Assembly (NCBI GenBank): GCA_964512995.1
Contig: CAZELM010000071.1
Span: forward strand, 1 to 14,453
Direction of reading: 5' to 3'
DNA: 14,453 nucleotides
Source of the DNA: CAZELM01 sp964512995
GTDB lineage: Bacteria > CSSED10-310
A model generated the notes under the pieces. It had not been told where the DNA came from. It saw only the letters and a program-made list of their open reading frames with translations, and ran no database searches. Both the position numbers and the translations under genes were made by a program. Shown piece by piece: positions 6,379-14,116 of the stretch. How positions within the stretch are numbered: position 1 is the first letter of the stretch; every line of letters starts with the position of its first letter.

Positions 6379-8355
6379 TTATTGGTCGTTTATTCGCGTT
6401 TCCAGATCTGTGATCCGATCATTCTGCTCCTCGATGATCTTCTGCTGATATTGAAGAACTTTTGTCAAAACCGCCAGCACATCCACCGGATTGACTCCGT
6501 TCCGATCTTTCATGGATACCAGCTCCGGCAAATCTTCCGCGATAAATCCAAGGTATTCTTCTTCCGGATCGGATTTGTAATAATAGCGGGTGGGATTGAG
6601 TTGTTTCAAGGCATCCAGGGCATCCCCGATCTCGAGGTTCTGGATATTCTCCTTGTATTCCCTGGAGGATGCATTGACCCAACTCGTTCCGGTGCAATAG
6701 GCCCCTCCACTGGTATGAATCAGATAGGATGGGGATGTGACTCCAACACCGATCCGGCCGTCATTGGTCAATGTCAACGAATTGCCCGGATAATTGGTGA
6801 GTGGTTTGATTTTCCATCCCGCGAAGCGATAGGTCCCGGTGCCGGTTGTGTAATTCGCGATCCAGCCCACACTGATGTATCTGGCGTTCGAGGCATGATT
6901 TTTCGCTCCGCCATTCGGACCGACGATGAACCGATATTTTGTCCATGCAGTGGGAGGAGTCGCTCCGGAAATGGGATAATGCCACCATGTTCCATCACCA
7001 CTGATCGCAGTGCCATTGATATCCCAGTCTTGCACTGAAAAATACCATGTTCCCGACGTTCCATCACCCATCCATTTCACCCAGCCTTCGACTTCATAGT
7101 TCTGCGTAGAATCCAGCAGAATCTTGGAGCTATGGCACCAGGTATGAGTGGTCGTCTGAGTCACCATGGAGCCGACTGGACAACTCGAATCCAGGACGTA
7201 TGAGATGGTCCCGCTGTTCCAGATATTCCACCCTTTCTCGATGAATTCTCCGTGATATCTGGAATCAGTATTCACCGTTTCGCCATAAACACCAATCCCG
7301 CCATTGACCGTCAACGGATGATTGGGCGTGCTAGTCCCGACACCCAGATAGCCTGTGCCATCATTGTAATAAACTTCAGCGCCGGCAGCAGTGTTGTTGT
7401 CATTGTAAATGACCTGGCCATTGACACCTGCGATCGGGCCTGTGATTCCCTGGGGGCCGGTCGGACCCCGAACTCCCTGGATACCCTGAGCGCCTTGCGG
7501 GCCAATCGCTCCGGTCACGCCCTGCACTCCTTGCGGACCCTGAACTCCAACTGGACCTTGTGGGCCCGTCGAGCCCGGAATGCCCTGGATACCCTGTGGA
7601 CCTTGCGGACCAATTTCTCCTGTCGGACCCTGCACTCCTTGCGGACCCTGAGCTCCAACTGGACCTTGCGGGCCCGTCGAGCCCGGAATGCCCTGGATAC
7701 CCTGCGGACCTTGCGGACCAATTTCTCCTGTCGGACCCGGTACGCCTTGCGGACCCTGAGCTCCAACTGGACCTTGCGGACCCGTCGAGCCCGGAATGCC
7801 CTGGATACCCTGCGGACCTTGCGGACCAATTTCTCCTGTCGGACCCGGTACGCCTTGCGGGCCCAGGGGACCGGTTGGTCCGGCGAGTCCTGTAGGATCA
7901 CCGACCCATCGGCCCGATTCATCGATCACCAGGCCACTCCCCACACTGATACTCCGGGGATTGATATCCATTCCCTGGACATCTTCCGCCTGAGAAGCCC
8001 GAACCGCCTGGCCGACGCTGCTAATGGCTTGCCGGGGTAACAGAGTTTCCTGCTCCACCTGGATTTCCAGCCAATAATACCCATTGAAATCCAATGATAT
8101 GGGTGTGATAATTCCCAGGATCACATGAAAGAGTCCGGATTCAACCGACACATCCGTTTGTGTTTCCGTCCAGAGTTCCGTTCCGGCCGTCTCGGCATCG
8201 AACAATCGGAATGTGATGGAATAGTTACCCGAAAGAGGCTCTCCCGACGGATCGGATAGCCAGCCCTGATAATTGATCTGCTGCGGAATCTCCGCCAACA
8301 GAATCCCCGTTGTCAATAAAACCATTACACTGATGATAAACCATTTCACCTTCAT
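6379..8355 (-). CDS. Secreted collagen-like fibre protein with C-terminal Peptidase_S74 chaperone
   Basis: 658 aa. Residues 1-21 are a signal peptide (MKVKWFIISVMVLLTTG..LLA). Residues 25-155 form a domain starting QINYQGWLSDPSGEPLSGNY, common at the start of secreted fibre-like proteins. Residues 156-308 are 51 uninterrupted Gly-X-Y triplets. Residues 309-365 include the phage-fibre-like GYLGVGTSTPNHPLTV motif. Residues about 366-518 are an aromatic-rich region that looks like a beta-sandwich, possibly carbohydrate binding. A second GRIGVGVTSPSYLIHT follows at 533-548. From 563 comes the S74 intramolecular chaperone: SSREYKENI with the expected Ser563/Lys568 autocleavage dyad, then FIAEDLPEL, and a C-terminal coiled coil (about 626-658). 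Family knowledge predicts trimerisation guided by the S74 domain, then self-cleavage that releases it. Start at ATG 8355: GGGAGG at 8370-8365 is 9 bases away, whereas ATG 8364 overlaps that site. Confidence 0.93.
   Translation of the reverse strand: MKVKWFIISVMVLLTTGILLAEIPQQINYQGWLSDPSGEPLSGNYSITFRLFDAETAGTELWTETQTDVSVESGLFHVILGIITPISLDFNGYYWLEIQVEQETLLPRQAISSVGQAVRASQAEDVQGMDINPRSISVGSGLVIDESGRWVGDPTGLAGPTGPLGPQGVPGPTGEIGPQGPQGIQGIPGSTGPQGPVGAQGPQGVPGPTGEIGPQGPQGIQGIPGSTGPQGPVGAQGPQGVQGPTGEIGPQGPQGIQGIPGSTGPQGPVGVQGPQGVQGVTGAIGPQGAQGIQGVRGPTGPQGITGPIAGVNGQVIYNDNNTAAGAEVYYNDGTGYLGVGTSTPNHPLTVNGGIGVYGETVNTDSRYHGEFIEKGWNIWNSGTISYVLDSSCPVGSMVTQTTTHTWCHSSKILLDSTQNYEVEGWVKWMGDGTSGTWYFSVQDWDINGTAISGDGTWWHYPISGATPPTAWTKYRFIVGPNGGAKNHASNARYISVGWIANYTTGTGTYRFAGWKIKPLTNYPGNSLTLTNDGRIGVGVTSPSYLIHTSGGAYCTGTSWVNASSREYKENIQNLEIGDALDALKQLNPTRYYYKSDPEEEYLGFIAEDLPELVSMKDRNGVNPVDVLAVLTKVLQYQQKIIEEQNDRITDLETRINDQ
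7432..7890 (-). repeat. Collagen-like Gly-X-Y tract built from 108-bp tandem repeats
   Basis: Twelve triplets (36 aa, 108 bp) form one unit. Three near-identical copies lie at 7863-7756, 7755-7648 and 7647-7540, and a degenerate fourth at 7539-7432. Three extra triplets precede copy 1. There are many GPQ, GPT and GPV triplets and no interrupting residues. The high identity between copies points to recent duplication or gene conversion. Confidence 0.9.
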
Positions 8356-8364
8356 ACAGTCCAT

Positions 8365-8370
8365 CCTCCC
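8365..8370 (-). promoter_or_regulatory. Ribosome binding site for the collagen-like gene
   Basis: GGGAGG on the minus strand, 9 bases before ATG at 8355. It excludes the in-frame ATG at 8364, which directly abuts it. Confidence 0.65.
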
Positions 8371-8481
8371 CTGATTAGCGATTTCGTGCAACATCGATCA
8401 TTCACTCTGTTCAATACCATGATCATGTTCGATGATGCATTGCGTTAGGTCTTATGTGCAGGCGATAACTGCGCTGACACT

Positions 8482-8511
8482 ATCATAACACAGGATTCCG
8501 GAACCTGTCTA
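8482..8511 (-). promoter_or_regulatory. Candidate promoter with embedded palindrome, collagen-like gene
   Basis: On the minus strand, TAGACA (8511-8506), an 18-base spacer and TATGAT (8487-8482); each hexamer matches consensus at five of six. The spacer holds nested symmetry: ACAGG (8490-8494) and CCTGT (8504-8508) around TTCCGGAA (8496-8503). A repressor bound there would block the promoter. Confidence 0.45.
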
Positions 8512-8594
8512 AATCCAGAGCCCGATCAGAAGACCAATTCAAATCCGGAACTCACGAGACCGGAATCGGCGGTCCGTCTCACCTGATAATCCAA

Positions 8595-8623
8595 TTGACA
8601 TTTCTGTTCCACTTAGATTTACT
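8595..8623 (+). promoter_or_regulatory. Candidate promoter for the YitT-family gene
   Basis: TTGACA (8595-8600, perfect -35), 17-base spacer, TTTACT (8618-8623, four of six). The start site would lie near 8630, about 40 bases before the GTG at 8669. Confidence 0.5.
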
Positions 8624-8655
8624 CCATCGTCTTAGCCCGTTTTCGGGTGTTCGAT

Positions 8656-8662
8656 AAAGGAG
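8656..8662 (+). promoter_or_regulatory. Ribosome binding site deciding the YitT start
   Basis: AAAGGAG abuts ATG at 8663 with no spacing, but stands 6 bases before the in-frame GTG at 8669. The GTG start is therefore preferred. Confidence 0.6.
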
Positions 8663-8668
8663 ATGGAT

Positions 8669-9547
8669 GTGAAAAGTAAACGAACGATGAATCAATTCGC
8701 GGACTATCTGGGGATAGCAGTCGGCCTGAGCCTCGTCGCATTGGGATTGGATTTGTTTTTAGTCCCCAACAAAATCGCTGCGGGAGGTGTTTCGGGGATT
8801 GCCGTGATTCTGCATCACACATTCAACCTCCCGGTTGGTGGCAGCATGTTGATCATGAATGTTTTTCTGTTCATCCTCGGATTTTTTATTCTGGGGAAAG
8901 GATTCGGGCTTCGGACCATTTTATCCAGTGTGTCATTGTCGATCCTGATCGATGCATTTTCTGCCATACTCCCATGGGAAAAACTGACCGATGATCTGCT
9001 CATAGCGGTTATATTTGGTGATTTACTGACAGGCATCGGCATGGCAGTCATCTTCAACCGGAATGCATCGACCGGCGGTACCGATATTATCGCCCGGATT
9101 CTGAATCACTACTCCAGAATCAATATCGGACGTGCCTTGTTACTGATTGATTTTATTGTGGGAGCCAGCGCTGGAATCTGCTTGAAATCCATGGACATCG
9201 GCATGTATTCACTGCTAGCGATTCTGATCAACTGCTTCACCATCGATGCTTTTATCGATACGCTGAACATTTCCAAGAAAGTGCTGATCATCAGTCAGCG
9301 GACAACGGAAATCGCCGCACGCGCCATGGTGGAGTTGCATCGGGGCGCGACGTATATCCCGATCGAAGGCGCTTACAGTCACCAGAACGGCAAAATGGTG
9401 ATGATCGTGGTGCGACCCCGGCAGACCGCTCAATTGCGCGAAATTGTCCGAGAAATCGATCCTCACGCATTCATGATCGTCAGCAGTGTAAATCAGGTCC
9501 TGGGAGAAGGATTCCGGAGTATCTGGGATCCATCTTCTGAAATATAA
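8669..9547 (+). CDS. YitT family membrane protein (DUF161 + DUF2179)
   Basis: 292 aa from GTG 8669; a start at ATG 8663 would add two residues. The N-terminal two thirds is a multi-span membrane domain with hydrophobic segments at about 12-32, 40-75, 84-102, 108-130, 153-170 and 178-195. It has the family motifs PNKIAAGGVSGIA (33-45) and STGGTDIIA (134-142). The C-terminal part (about 203-285) is the cytoplasmic DUF2179 domain, with RGATYIPIEGAY and VLGEGF. The length matches typical YitT proteins of about 280-290 aa. The family's transport substrate is not established. The gene has its own promoter candidate, and the TldD gene follows 116 bases later, so operon membership is uncertain. Confidence 0.92.
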   Translation: MKSKRTMNQFADYLGIAVGLSLVALGLDLFLVPNKIAAGGVSGIAVILHHTFNLPVGGSMLIMNVFLFILGFFILGKGFGLRTILSSVSLSILIDAFSAILPWEKLTDDLLIAVIFGDLLTGIGMAVIFNRNASTGGTDIIARILNHYSRINIGRALLLIDFIVGASAGICLKSMDIGMYSLLAILINCFTIDAFIDTLNISKKVLIISQRTTEIAARAMVELHRGATYIPIEGAYSHQNGKMVMIVVRPRQTAQLREIVREIDPHAFMIVSSVNQVLGEGFRSIWDPSSEI

Positions 9548-9552
9548 GAACA

Positions 9553-9581
9553 TTGACTTCGACGAAGATTATCTGTTTTAT
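9553..9581 (+). promoter_or_regulatory. Candidate promoter for the TldD-TldE-ligase genes
   Basis: TTGACT (9553-9558), 17-base spacer, TTTTAT (9576-9581), matching consensus at five and four of six. It starts five bases after the YitT stop. Confidence 0.4.
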
Positions 9582-9595
9582 TAGGGGCCGGAAAC

Positions 9596-9667
9596 ATGAA
9601 TCGCCACGCAGAACTGTGGTATGAATCATTTTTGATGTTTCACCCCATACGTCAGGATTCACCATGA
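9596..9667 (+). CDS. Possible 23-aa leader peptide overlapping the tldD start
   Basis: ATG at 9596 opens a 23-codon frame (MNRHAELWYESFLMFHPIRQ then DSP). Its TGA at 9665-9667 overlaps the tldD ATG at 9664 as ATGA, the usual arrangement for translational coupling. AGGGG at 9583-9587 is a weak ribosome site 8 bases upstream. It could be a coupling ORF, a small peptide substrate of the downstream enzymes, or chance. Confidence 0.25.
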   Translation: MNRHAELWYESFLMFHPIRQDSP

Positions 9668-11052
9668 ATGATATTGAAAATCAGATGTTGCGCTCAGTCA
9701 TGACCGATCTTGTAACATATCTGGAACAGACCTTCCCGTTTGCTCAGGCACTCTTCACCCAACAGGAAGGCACATTTGTCACGGTCACGGACCGGGAGAC
9801 GCGGATTCGGTCCTTTTCTCCCGGCCGAGGTGTGGTTCTTTCCATATACAATGGTCGATATATGGTGGAGTTGGGGAGTTCCGATACCAGCGAATCCCAT
9901 TTATGGGACAATGCCCGGCGCCTGGTCAAACAGGTCGCTGTGAAACCACCGGAGGCCGTCTATGCGCCCGGAGAGCCCTGGTCCGAAGATTTCATCTCCC
10001 CTTTCGAGGAAGATCCCCGGAAGCTGAGCCTGGCCGCAAAGATCGACCATGTCATGCAGATTCGCGAACAACTCAAGACAATGAGCCCTCGGATCGTTGC
10101 ATCATCCGTACGCTACGGCGAAATCACCACTCGAAAAATATATGTCAATCGAACGAAAAATCTCTTTCAGGAGTTGCTGCATACTCAATGTGTGCCATCC
10201 ATCATTGTATCGGATGGGCGGATCTCCAAACATCACCACAATGGCAACGGCCGTCAGGCAGGATTTGAAGCCGCCCGGATCGATCCGCAATCTCTGAATA
10301 CGTTGGTTCATGAAGCTGAACTGCTGCTTTCCGCCGGTCATGTCGAACCGGGTATCTATGATGTAGTTGGCGGACCTGAACTGGCGGGAGTAATCGCTCA
10401 CGAGGCATTCGGACATGGCGTCGAATCGGATATGTTCCTGAAAAAACGAGCCAAAGCGGTCGAATACCTGGATCAGACCGTGGCATCGGAAAAGGTGGAT
10501 CTCTATGACTCCCCTGCTTATCCGGGATTGTCCGGGAGCTATTTCTTTGATGACGAGGGAATGAAGTCATCGGAAACCTGCATCATCGAAAAAGGAATTC
10601 TCCGCCGGACACTGACCGATCATCGCTCCGCCACACTCCTTCAGTATCCCCGAACCGCCAATGGCCGCCGTCAATCGTATGGCCATAAGGTCTATGCGCG
10701 AATGAGCAACACCTATTTCGGACCCGGAACCGACTCCCTGGACAATATGATTGCGAGTATTGATCAGGGATTATACATGCCTCACGGCAGCAACGGAATG
10801 GAAGATCCCAAAAACTGGGGAATTCAGGTGGAATCTCCCTTTGCCATTGAAATAAAAAATGGCAGACTCACGAATACGTGCTATTCTCCGGTTGTCATCA
10901 CCGGATTTGTGCCGGATCTGCTGAAGTCCATCTCCATGACGGGAGCCACTCTGGACTTCATGGGACTGGGAATCTGTCAGAAAGGACACAAGGAACAGGT
11001 TCCCGTCGCAATCGGCGGTCCTCATCTGAAAATGCGGGCATTGGTCGGATGA
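9664..11052 (+). CDS. tldD: TldD family zinc metalloprotease
   Basis: 462 aa, close to the family's usual 450-480. The active-site motif HEAFGH is at 246-251 (His246, Glu247, His251), preceded by GPELAGVIA as in TldD. The third zinc ligand is probably Cys438 in the C-terminal GICQKGHKEQVPVAIGG segment, which corresponds to the TldD cysteine ligand. GSYFFDDEG and RRTLTDHRSA are further family signatures. TldD works as a heterodimer with TldE/PmbA; known members cleave unfolded or small peptides, including leader-peptide removal in microcin B17 maturation and CcdA breakdown. No signal peptide, so cytoplasmic. AGGA lies six bases before the ATG. The partner gene starts 42 bases after its stop. 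Confidence 0.95.
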   Translation: MNDIENQMLRSVMTDLVTYLEQTFPFAQALFTQQEGTFVTVTDRETRIRSFSPGRGVVLSIYNGRYMVELGSSDTSESHLWDNARRLVKQVAVKPPEAVYAPGEPWSEDFISPFEEDPRKLSLAAKIDHVMQIREQLKTMSPRIVASSVRYGEITTRKIYVNRTKNLFQELLHTQCVPSIIVSDGRISKHHHNGNGRQAGFEAARIDPQSLNTLVHEAELLLSAGHVEPGIYDVVGGPELAGVIAHEAFGHGVESDMFLKKRAKAVEYLDQTVASEKVDLYDSPAYPGLSGSYFFDDEGMKSSETCIIEKGILRRTLTDHRSATLLQYPRTANGRRQSYGHKVYARMSNTYFGPGTDSLDNMIASIDQGLYMPHGSNGMEDPKNWGIQVESPFAIEIKNGRLTNTCYSPVVITGFVPDLLKSISMTGATLDFMGLGICQKGHKEQVPVAIGGPHLKMRALVG

Positions 11053-11094
11053 CCGTGAGTTAATCGTTCCATAGATAAATCAGGAGATCATAAA

Positions 11095-12414
11095 ATGTTG
11101 GATAAGATTCGCAAAGCACTCGAACAGAATCCCCGGATCACATCCTGGATCGTTACCCGGAAAAACAGGCACGTTCATCAATTGTTCTCCAGTTTCGGCA
11201 CACGCGAATCGATTCGGGTCGTTGATGATGAGAGCTATCATGTGGAGCTGTTCACTCCAGTCCATTCAGCCAACTCCAACGCCCAGAATATCCTCTCCGG
11301 GTCGATCCAGATCTCGCTTCTGCCTGGCGAACGGGATATCGAAGGAAAAATTGAGGATGGCGTTGAGAAGGCGTCGATCCAGGGCAATCCGCCGTATCGG
11401 CTCACACCCGGGGGATTGTCTTATCCGGATTTTTGTGATGCGGACTTGGAAATCAAACAGAATCCATGGAACACAATGGACGCTCTGACCGACCGCCTGG
11501 AAGCGTGTACCACCCGGGAAAAGCATATATCCATCTCCAGTTCGGAATTCTTTCTGACATATCTCGAACGCCGGTTGATCAACAGTGAGGGCGTCGATGT
11601 ATGCTCTGAACATACGGATCTCCTGTGGGATATCTGCCTGCTCTATCAAAACGGACATTCCGATACCGAATACTGGGAAATCTATTCCGTACCCGGATTG
11701 AAATACTTCAGGATGGAGCAGGATTTTCAGCGCTTTGCGAAATACGCTCAGGACGCAGCCAAGACCGAAATACCCCGCTCCGGCGAATGCCCGGTTGTGC
11801 TGACCGGAGATGCCTTGTCGATTCTGTTACAGTATTTCCAGTATCACTCCTCCGCAATGGCCCGATTCAGCGACGCCTCGCTGTTTCGTATCGGGGAGCC
11901 GGTCATTCCCGACGAAATCCGGGGAGAATCGTTGACGATATATTCCAATGCCCTTGTACCGGGAGCTTCTCATTCCTACCGGTTTGATTCGGAGGGACTT
12001 CCCGGCCGCCGGGTACCGATCATCACAGACGGCCGGCTGGTGCAATATTGGGCCACAAAACAATATGCCGATTATCTGGGAATGGAACCAACCGGGGATT
12101 TTGCCAATTTCGAGATACCACCCGGAAACACTTCCTGGAATGATCTTCTGCGGAGCCGCGATCGCGTGATCCTCGTCGTTCAATTTTCCACATTCGATCC
12201 GCAACCCGTCGCAGGCAACTATCTGGGCGAAATCCGTACCGGATACGAGTTCCGATCCGATGGATCCGTTGTGCCGCTCCGAGGGGGGAGTGTCACGGGG
12301 AATGTGGTCAGTGGGATGCGTCATTGCACATTCTGCCGGGAAATGGAGACATTTCGGGGGTATTTCGGTCCCCGTGGTATCCGGTTTGAAAAAGCCCAGA
12401 TCGCCGGGCTATAA
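11095..12414 (+). CDS. TldE/PmbA-like partner of TldD
   Basis: 439 aa, no signal peptide. It has the TldE-type C-terminal core: LVPGASHSYRFDSEGLPGRR, ITDGRLVQYWATKQYADYLG, GEIRTGYEF and VPLRGGSVTGNVVSG, ending in a short conserved tail (FEKAQIAGL). It lacks the HExxxH site, as expected for the non-catalytic partner that closes the TldD active chamber. Sequence is more divergent than in TldD, especially the N-terminal 200 residues. A C411-x2-C414 pair (HCTFC) near the C-terminus is unusual and may only be incidental. CAGGAG lies about 8 bases before ATG 11095. The order TldD, TldE-like, ATP-grasp ligase is consecutive and co-directional. Confidence 0.88.
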   Translation: MLDKIRKALEQNPRITSWIVTRKNRHVHQLFSSFGTRESIRVVDDESYHVELFTPVHSANSNAQNILSGSIQISLLPGERDIEGKIEDGVEKASIQGNPPYRLTPGGLSYPDFCDADLEIKQNPWNTMDALTDRLEACTTREKHISISSSEFFLTYLERRLINSEGVDVCSEHTDLLWDICLLYQNGHSDTEYWEIYSVPGLKYFRMEQDFQRFAKYAQDAAKTEIPRSGECPVVLTGDALSILLQYFQYHSSAMARFSDASLFRIGEPVIPDEIRGESLTIYSNALVPGASHSYRFDSEGLPGRRVPIITDGRLVQYWATKQYADYLGMEPTGDFANFEIPPGNTSWNDLLRSRDRVILVVQFSTFDPQPVAGNYLGEIRTGYEFRSDGSVVPLRGGSVTGNVVSGMRHCTFCREMETFRGYFGPRGIRFEKAQIAGL

Positions 12415-12493
12415 ATGATACAGCCATCGATTCACATATTCTCTCCTTCAGACACCACCGTCGAAGATGAGATATGTCGACCAGCATACAGAC

Positions 12494-12499
12494 AGGAGG
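12494..12499 (+). promoter_or_regulatory. Ribosome binding site setting the ATP-grasp start
   Basis: AGGAGG with 6 bases to ATG 12506. It excludes the upstream in-frame ATG at 12467. Confidence 0.75.
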
Positions 12500-12505
12500 T
12501 TTTTC

Positions 12506-13870
12506 ATGCAGGATTCATTTGTGACCACCGTTGAGAAAAAGTACGATGATATATTGAGACAACTGGAGTCTTCCGGCGTCTCTGGACACGAGGCAATGAA
12601 GCATCTCACCGCACGGTATGTGGAAGAGCGATGCCTGTCCAGCGGGAAGCCGTTCCCGACATTCATGAAACCCGCATTTTTATCTCCCACGCAGATGGAA
12701 CAGGTTAGGCGAGTGACCAATATCATCATGAGCTGTCTGGAAAAGGTTTCCAACCTCTACTTCGAGGATCCCAAATATCTCCCGCTGTTCGAGATGGCTC
12801 CCGGCGAAAACGAACTGGCTGACATCCGAACGAAATACCCCAACAAGGTCCAGCACGCCCGTCTCGATGCGTTCATGGAAGGAGATCATCTCCAGTTCTG
12901 CGAGTTCAACTGCGATACACCCGGTGGTCCCGGCTATTCCGATATTCAGGTGGATCTGCTCCTGGAAACTCCCGCGATGAAAGAACTGGCGAAAGAATAC
13001 ACGATCGATCGTGACCATTTCATGCAGAATGTTCTCGAGAGTCTGCTGGACAGTTACCGGTACTATGGATGGGACGGCACCGGAAAACCCCGGATACTGA
13101 TCCACACTTTTTTTGATCTCGATCCCACAATGGAAGAGCTGTTTGTGCTTCAGAAATACTTCCGTAACCAGGGTCATGACTGCATCGTGGCTCAACCCCA
13201 GGACTGCACGTACGAAAACGGAAAGCTGATGGTCGAAGGGAAGCATGTGGAGTTGGTCTATCGGCGGGGTGCGACTCAATGGTGGATCACGCACAAGGAT
13301 CAGTTTACCGCATTGTGGAATGCGTATAAAGATGGTGCGATCTGTATGGCAAACCCACTGAACTCCAAACTGGCCGGCAAGAAATCCCTGATGGCCGTGC
13401 TCCAGTCCGACGAAATGCAGCCGAATCTGACGGAAGAAGAACGCGATGTCGTGCAGCAGCATGTCCCCTGGACCCGGTTGGTGGACGATAAGCCGACACA
13501 GTATCAGAATCAGACCGTGTCGCTGCTTGATTTCATCCGGGAGAATCGCGCCAACATGGTCATGAAGCCGATCGGTCTGTATGGCGGTAAGAATGTGGCC
13601 ATCGGACGGGAGATGAGTGATGGAGAATGGGAATCGGTGATCCAGACCGCTCTCAAGGAACGATATGTGGTGCAGGAGTATATCCCGATACCGGTGATCC
13701 AGCTTCCAGTCTATGACGCGTCCGGGCTTCGGTTTGAACCCAAAAAGGTTAACATGAATTTCTTTGCATTCAACGGGAAGTATGCGGGTGGAATGGCCCG
13801 GGTATCCGACAGTTCCATTATCAATATCTCCGCTGGCGGCGGCCTGATTCCGATATTGAGTATTCGCTGA
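12506..13870 (+). CDS. Circularly permuted ATP-grasp ligase (glutathionylspermidine-synthase-like)
   Basis: 454 aa from ATG 12506. It has the features of permuted ATP-grasp amide ligases: the acidic EFNCDTPGGPGYSD (133-146) of the pre-ATP-grasp region; VYRRG (251-255); ANPLNSKLAGKKSLMAVL (282-299); the nucleotide-binding VMKPIGLYGGKNVAIG (352-367) with its lysine and glycine loop; YVVQEYIP (387-394); and the C-terminal YAGGMARVS...NISAGGG (426-447), which supplies metal and phosphate contacts in the family. Such enzymes join a carboxylate to an amine using ATP. The substrate is not readable from sequence: glutathionylspermidine synthase itself carries an extra amidase domain that is absent here. 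It lies 91 bases after the TldE-like gene in the same direction; no clear terminator separates them. Confidence 0.85.
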   Translation: MQDSFVTTVEKKYDDILRQLESSGVSGHEAMKHLTARYVEERCLSSGKPFPTFMKPAFLSPTQMEQVRRVTNIIMSCLEKVSNLYFEDPKYLPLFEMAPGENELADIRTKYPNKVQHARLDAFMEGDHLQFCEFNCDTPGGPGYSDIQVDLLLETPAMKELAKEYTIDRDHFMQNVLESLLDSYRYYGWDGTGKPRILIHTFFDLDPTMEELFVLQKYFRNQGHDCIVAQPQDCTYENGKLMVEGKHVELVYRRGATQWWITHKDQFTALWNAYKDGAICMANPLNSKLAGKKSLMAVLQSDEMQPNLTEEERDVVQQHVPWTRLVDDKPTQYQNQTVSLLDFIRENRANMVMKPIGLYGGKNVAIGREMSDGEWESVIQTALKERYVVQEYIPIPVIQLPVYDASGLRFEPKKVNMNFFAFNGKYAGGMARVSDSSIINISAGGGLIPILSIR

Positions 13871-13999
13871 AGGGTATCCGAAAAGCCTTTTTCAATTCTA
13901 TAGCCTGATTGACAAGTGACATAACGGCATACCAACCCGATCGAGAATGTATCATCTACAAACCCGGCATACCCGATCTGTGTCATCCAGGAGTCATGA

Positions 14000-14066
14000 C
14001 ATCAGCGGTTCAGACAGTTACCCCAATTTCGTGCTGGATCCACTTAAATTGTCTGAATCGCTGATT
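14000..14066. repeat. Inverted repeat of the AATCAGCG family
   Basis: Arms 14000-14019 (CATCAGCGGTTCAGACAGTT) and 14047-14066 (AATTGTCTGAATCGCTGATT) are inverted with 17 of 20 matches and a 27-base loop. The left arm shares ATCAGCGGTTCAG and TTACCC with the 133-bp repeat at 1-375. It lies between convergent genes and could act as a transcript-end hairpin, but no T-tract follows on either strand. Confidence 0.7.
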
Positions 14067-14116
14067 AAACGGATGGCAATGATTCCGCAGATTTAGGGAA
14101 ATAGCTCAACGGATTA

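Noticed and set aside
7252..8040. 262-codon plus-strand frame opposite the collagen tract
   Set aside because: Antisense of Gly-X-Y repeats; repeat DNA keeps several frames open.
13947..14096. 49-codon plus-strand frame after the ATP-grasp gene
   Set aside because: No ribosome site, and it runs through the AATCAGCG inverted repeat; probably chance.
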